A stretch of DNA of 64,000 nucleotides, taken from NCBI GenBank assembly GCA_028564675.1, contig JAOVVO010000280.1:32014-96013 (forward strand), read 5' to 3'. Numbering within the stretch: the first letter of the stretch is position 1; each line of letters starts with the position of its first letter. The position numbers were made by a program, and so were the translations under genes. Under the pieces are notes generated by a model that did not search any database, had not been told where the DNA came from, and was given only the letters and a program-made list of their open reading frames with translations. Source of the stretch: Onchocerca lupi. Lineage: Eukaryota > Nematoda > Chromadorea > Rhabditida > Onchocercidae. Shown in pieces: positions 62,201 to 64,000 of this stretch.

Positions 62201-63419
62201 CTGATTTTTAAACAAAAAAAGAAACATATGATGTCATATATTTTATTTTAATGCCTATCTCCAGGGCACTAATATTATATTTTCATTAACAGCTAAGGAG
62301 GAGCTCATAAATAAAAATACAATAAGTACTTGTTCTTTTCACCCGGATGATATATAATTAACATTCTGCTGATCACCTGCTTTCCCGTTCGATCATTGAA
62401 TCCTTCACCTGAGAAAGCGATAATGGTTGAAAATGACAACATTAAGAATGACGTTTGTTGAATTTAAACAGTGAATATAATATTAAAACTGCAACGCGCT
62501 CACTACTTTTTAAAGAAATTTTCTTCCAAGACTAATAATATTAAGTTCATGAAATATTTTAGCTGAAACAAAAATAAAATGACAATATAAAGCATTTTTC
62601 CTTCATCATTATGTAAGAAATCACTTACACATTGCCGGAACAAAATTCGTTTTGTTCTGGAACACTAACAAATTAATCCGTTCATCTCGACTCATCTCTC
62701 TGCTACAGCCACCTGCAAATTCATAAGCTCGACTGCAGTCGACATTATTTGTTGTTGCATATCTCTCCCAGTTCTAAAAAAATTCTAGTCATTTCCCTAA
62801 AGTACTCAAAATGTTAAATAAGAAACTTTTTCAAACAAAGGACATAGATCTCTAATATATCAGAGCGGAAATATAATCAGACAAAAAGAGAAATATAGTA
62901 TTAAAAAGGTGAAATATAAATGTAATCAGACTCAGATATGATTTTTCAGAAAATCTGCAAAATATAAAGAGTAAAGACCAAACCCTTTTAATCCGTTTAT
63001 TTTCTTCATTTGAAAAATGTCCTATTTTCAATTCGATTCCTTAAAAAATGTTTAAAATTTCAGTATATTACCAGATGAAAGAAAAAATGTCGTAAAATGT
63101 ATATTTGGGATGTGAACTGTGCGAGATACAAGAACGCCAACATTGCCATTTTTCAGCATGCAAACGATTCAAAATTGAGTCAAAAACCATTAAACTGAAT
63201 AATTCCCCACCCAGAAATGTTTTACACTTTGCGCCACTAAGTAAAAATGACCCAACAAAGAAACGAAAACGAACCACACTGTTTGACTCGTTGCAGATGA
63301 ATCGGTTTTAGTGCATATCTTCTCAGATGATAGAATGGAATGCCTTCTTTGGTCAGTACACCTGTAGATGGCAACAGCACCTTTGCACGACGAGAATGAC
63401 ATTCATCATCAGAACCCAT
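59289..63419 (-). CDS. Unrecognised protein with a possible Myb/SANT-like segment
   Basis: Exons in transcript order: a probable first exon from ATG 63419 (donor unresolved, between about 63270 and 63380), then 62773-62631, 62001-61796, 61517-61328, 60981-60793, 60444-60305 and 60076-59289 (TAA). The six later exons are phase-consistent and give 551 residues; the first adds up to about 50. Early in exon 3 the residues SEWNDELEKQFEKLY...RPKAEVDYRI form a helical stretch with the spacing of a Myb/SANT-type domain. The middle part is helical and of globular composition (PWLSLTWKML, GEYRHALNLFLEQKP, WIIVLIEYLTHL). The last 200 residues are highly charged, Lys/Glu-rich, probably coiled coil (KKYRKIMKRFQKM) and end basic. 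A nuclear role is possible, but I recognise no orthologue. The ATG lies 26 nt after a clean acceptor (AAATTTCAG), so the transcript may be trans-spliced. It is convergent with pbs-5. Confidence 0.7.
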
Positions 63420-63456
63420 CCTCGCAACTCCCGAACAACTGCTGAAATTTGCGATG
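63420..63456 (-). promoter_or_regulatory. Possible trans-splice acceptor of the minus-strand gene
   Basis: On the minus strand GCAAATTTCAG is followed by 26 nt and then the ATG at 63419. This fits a nematode spliced-leader acceptor with a short 5' UTR. A cis intron with an upstream exon remains possible because the frame is open through the leader. Confidence 0.4.
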
Positions 63457-63923
63457 TTAATTACTTCGCTGTAACTACTTGTTTCTTTGTCTTAGACTCG
63501 ATCCACTGTTCATAATATTACTATTTGGGAGTGAAAACAGTACTGTAACCAAAAAACGACAGAAATCGGAGAAAGTTATATGAGGGAAAGTAGACCATCA
63601 TTCATTAAAGAAACGAATTTTCTAGTCATATCTTCTGTGGTGAACTTTGCTGATAGCGAAATGTTTGTTATTCAAGAGGAGGTGATAAAGAGTAAAAGTA
63701 GTTCGAAGAATAGAGTAAGAGATATTTGAAGAAAGACGAGATACAGAGAAATAGCGAAGTTCCCTTTCATCAAATAGCAAACCGATCCATCATCGTGAAA
63801 TAAATTGATCTAAATAAATGAGCCATTATGAAATGTGATGGCTATGTGAAGAGTTTAGGCTAGGGAGAAGAGGGAAACGGTGGAAGAGGTGTGGATTTTC
63901 GTAGTTGATGTGTGTGTGTGTGG

Positions 63924-64000
<77 letters not shown>
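63457..64000. other. Window end: upstream flank of the minus-strand gene and microsatellite
   Basis: No gene is visible. The plus strand is purine-rich (GA-rich) around 63660-63760 and 63840-63890, then passes into the TG microsatellite that runs off the window. Confidence 0.6.
63909..64000 (+). repeat. (TG)n microsatellite at the window end
   Basis: About 90 bp of TG dinucleotides with two small interruptions near 63922-63931. It reaches the last base, so its full length is not seen. Such repeats commonly vary in length and can stop an assembly. Confidence 0.97.

Noticed and set aside
1..64000. tRNA, rRNA and CRISPR features
   Set aside because: I looked for tRNA A/B-box patterns, rRNA-like sequence and regularly spaced repeats on both strands and found none that hold up. 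A GGGTTCAATTC at about 35289 has no matching cloverleaf.

Overview
The window is AT-rich, spliced eukaryotic DNA that most probably comes from a nematode, with a parasitic clade III (filarial or spirurid) worm as my best guess. The reasons are: small exons separated by introns of about 90-950 nt, acceptors of the TTTCAG/TTTTAG type, a proteasome beta5 subunit with the lengthened N-terminal loop I know from Caenorhabditis elegans PBS-5, long homopolymer tracts, and a low gene density. I found no bacterial-style operons, no tRNA or rRNA genes and no CRISPR array. The species assignment is inference.

Layout. Positions 1-11185 hold no gene I can support. An Ig-like/EGF-like single-pass membrane protein gene lies at 11186-15463 (+), with its 5' exon(s) not found. 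Positions 15464-39092 are a gene desert of about 24 kb with homopolymers, short repeats and a near-perfect palindrome. A BMP-type TGF-beta ligand gene lies at 39685-42385 (+), preceded by a doubtful ORF with two CxxC pairs. Positions 42386-50868 are another non-coding stretch, containing a microRNA-like hairpin. A five-exon gene for a small, secreted, cysteine- and lysine-rich protein that I do not recognise lies at 50869-53503 (+). A dispersed repeat follows at 54518-54925, with a second, shortened copy in TGF-beta intron 1. The proteasome beta5 gene (pbs-5) lies at 55236-57498 (+). A convergent minus-strand gene for an unrecognised protein with a possible Myb/SANT-like helical segment spans 59289-63419. 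The window ends in a (TG)n microsatellite.

No shared pathway links these genes. Two encode signalling or surface proteins: the BMP-like ligand, and a receptor-like Ig/EGF protein whose tail carries PPxY and LPxY motifs. One is a housekeeping protease subunit, one is a secreted orphan and one is possibly a nuclear protein. All exon models were assembled by hand from reading frame, splice-site consensus and phase agreement. Every internal junction listed is phase-consistent, but first exons and some splice choices remain uncertain and are flagged. The most novel-looking items are the secreted orphan, the Ig/EGF protein with reduced-cysteine EGF repeats, the unrecognised minus-strand protein, the hairpin at 44643-44714 and the perfect 61-nt palindrome at 11566-11626.
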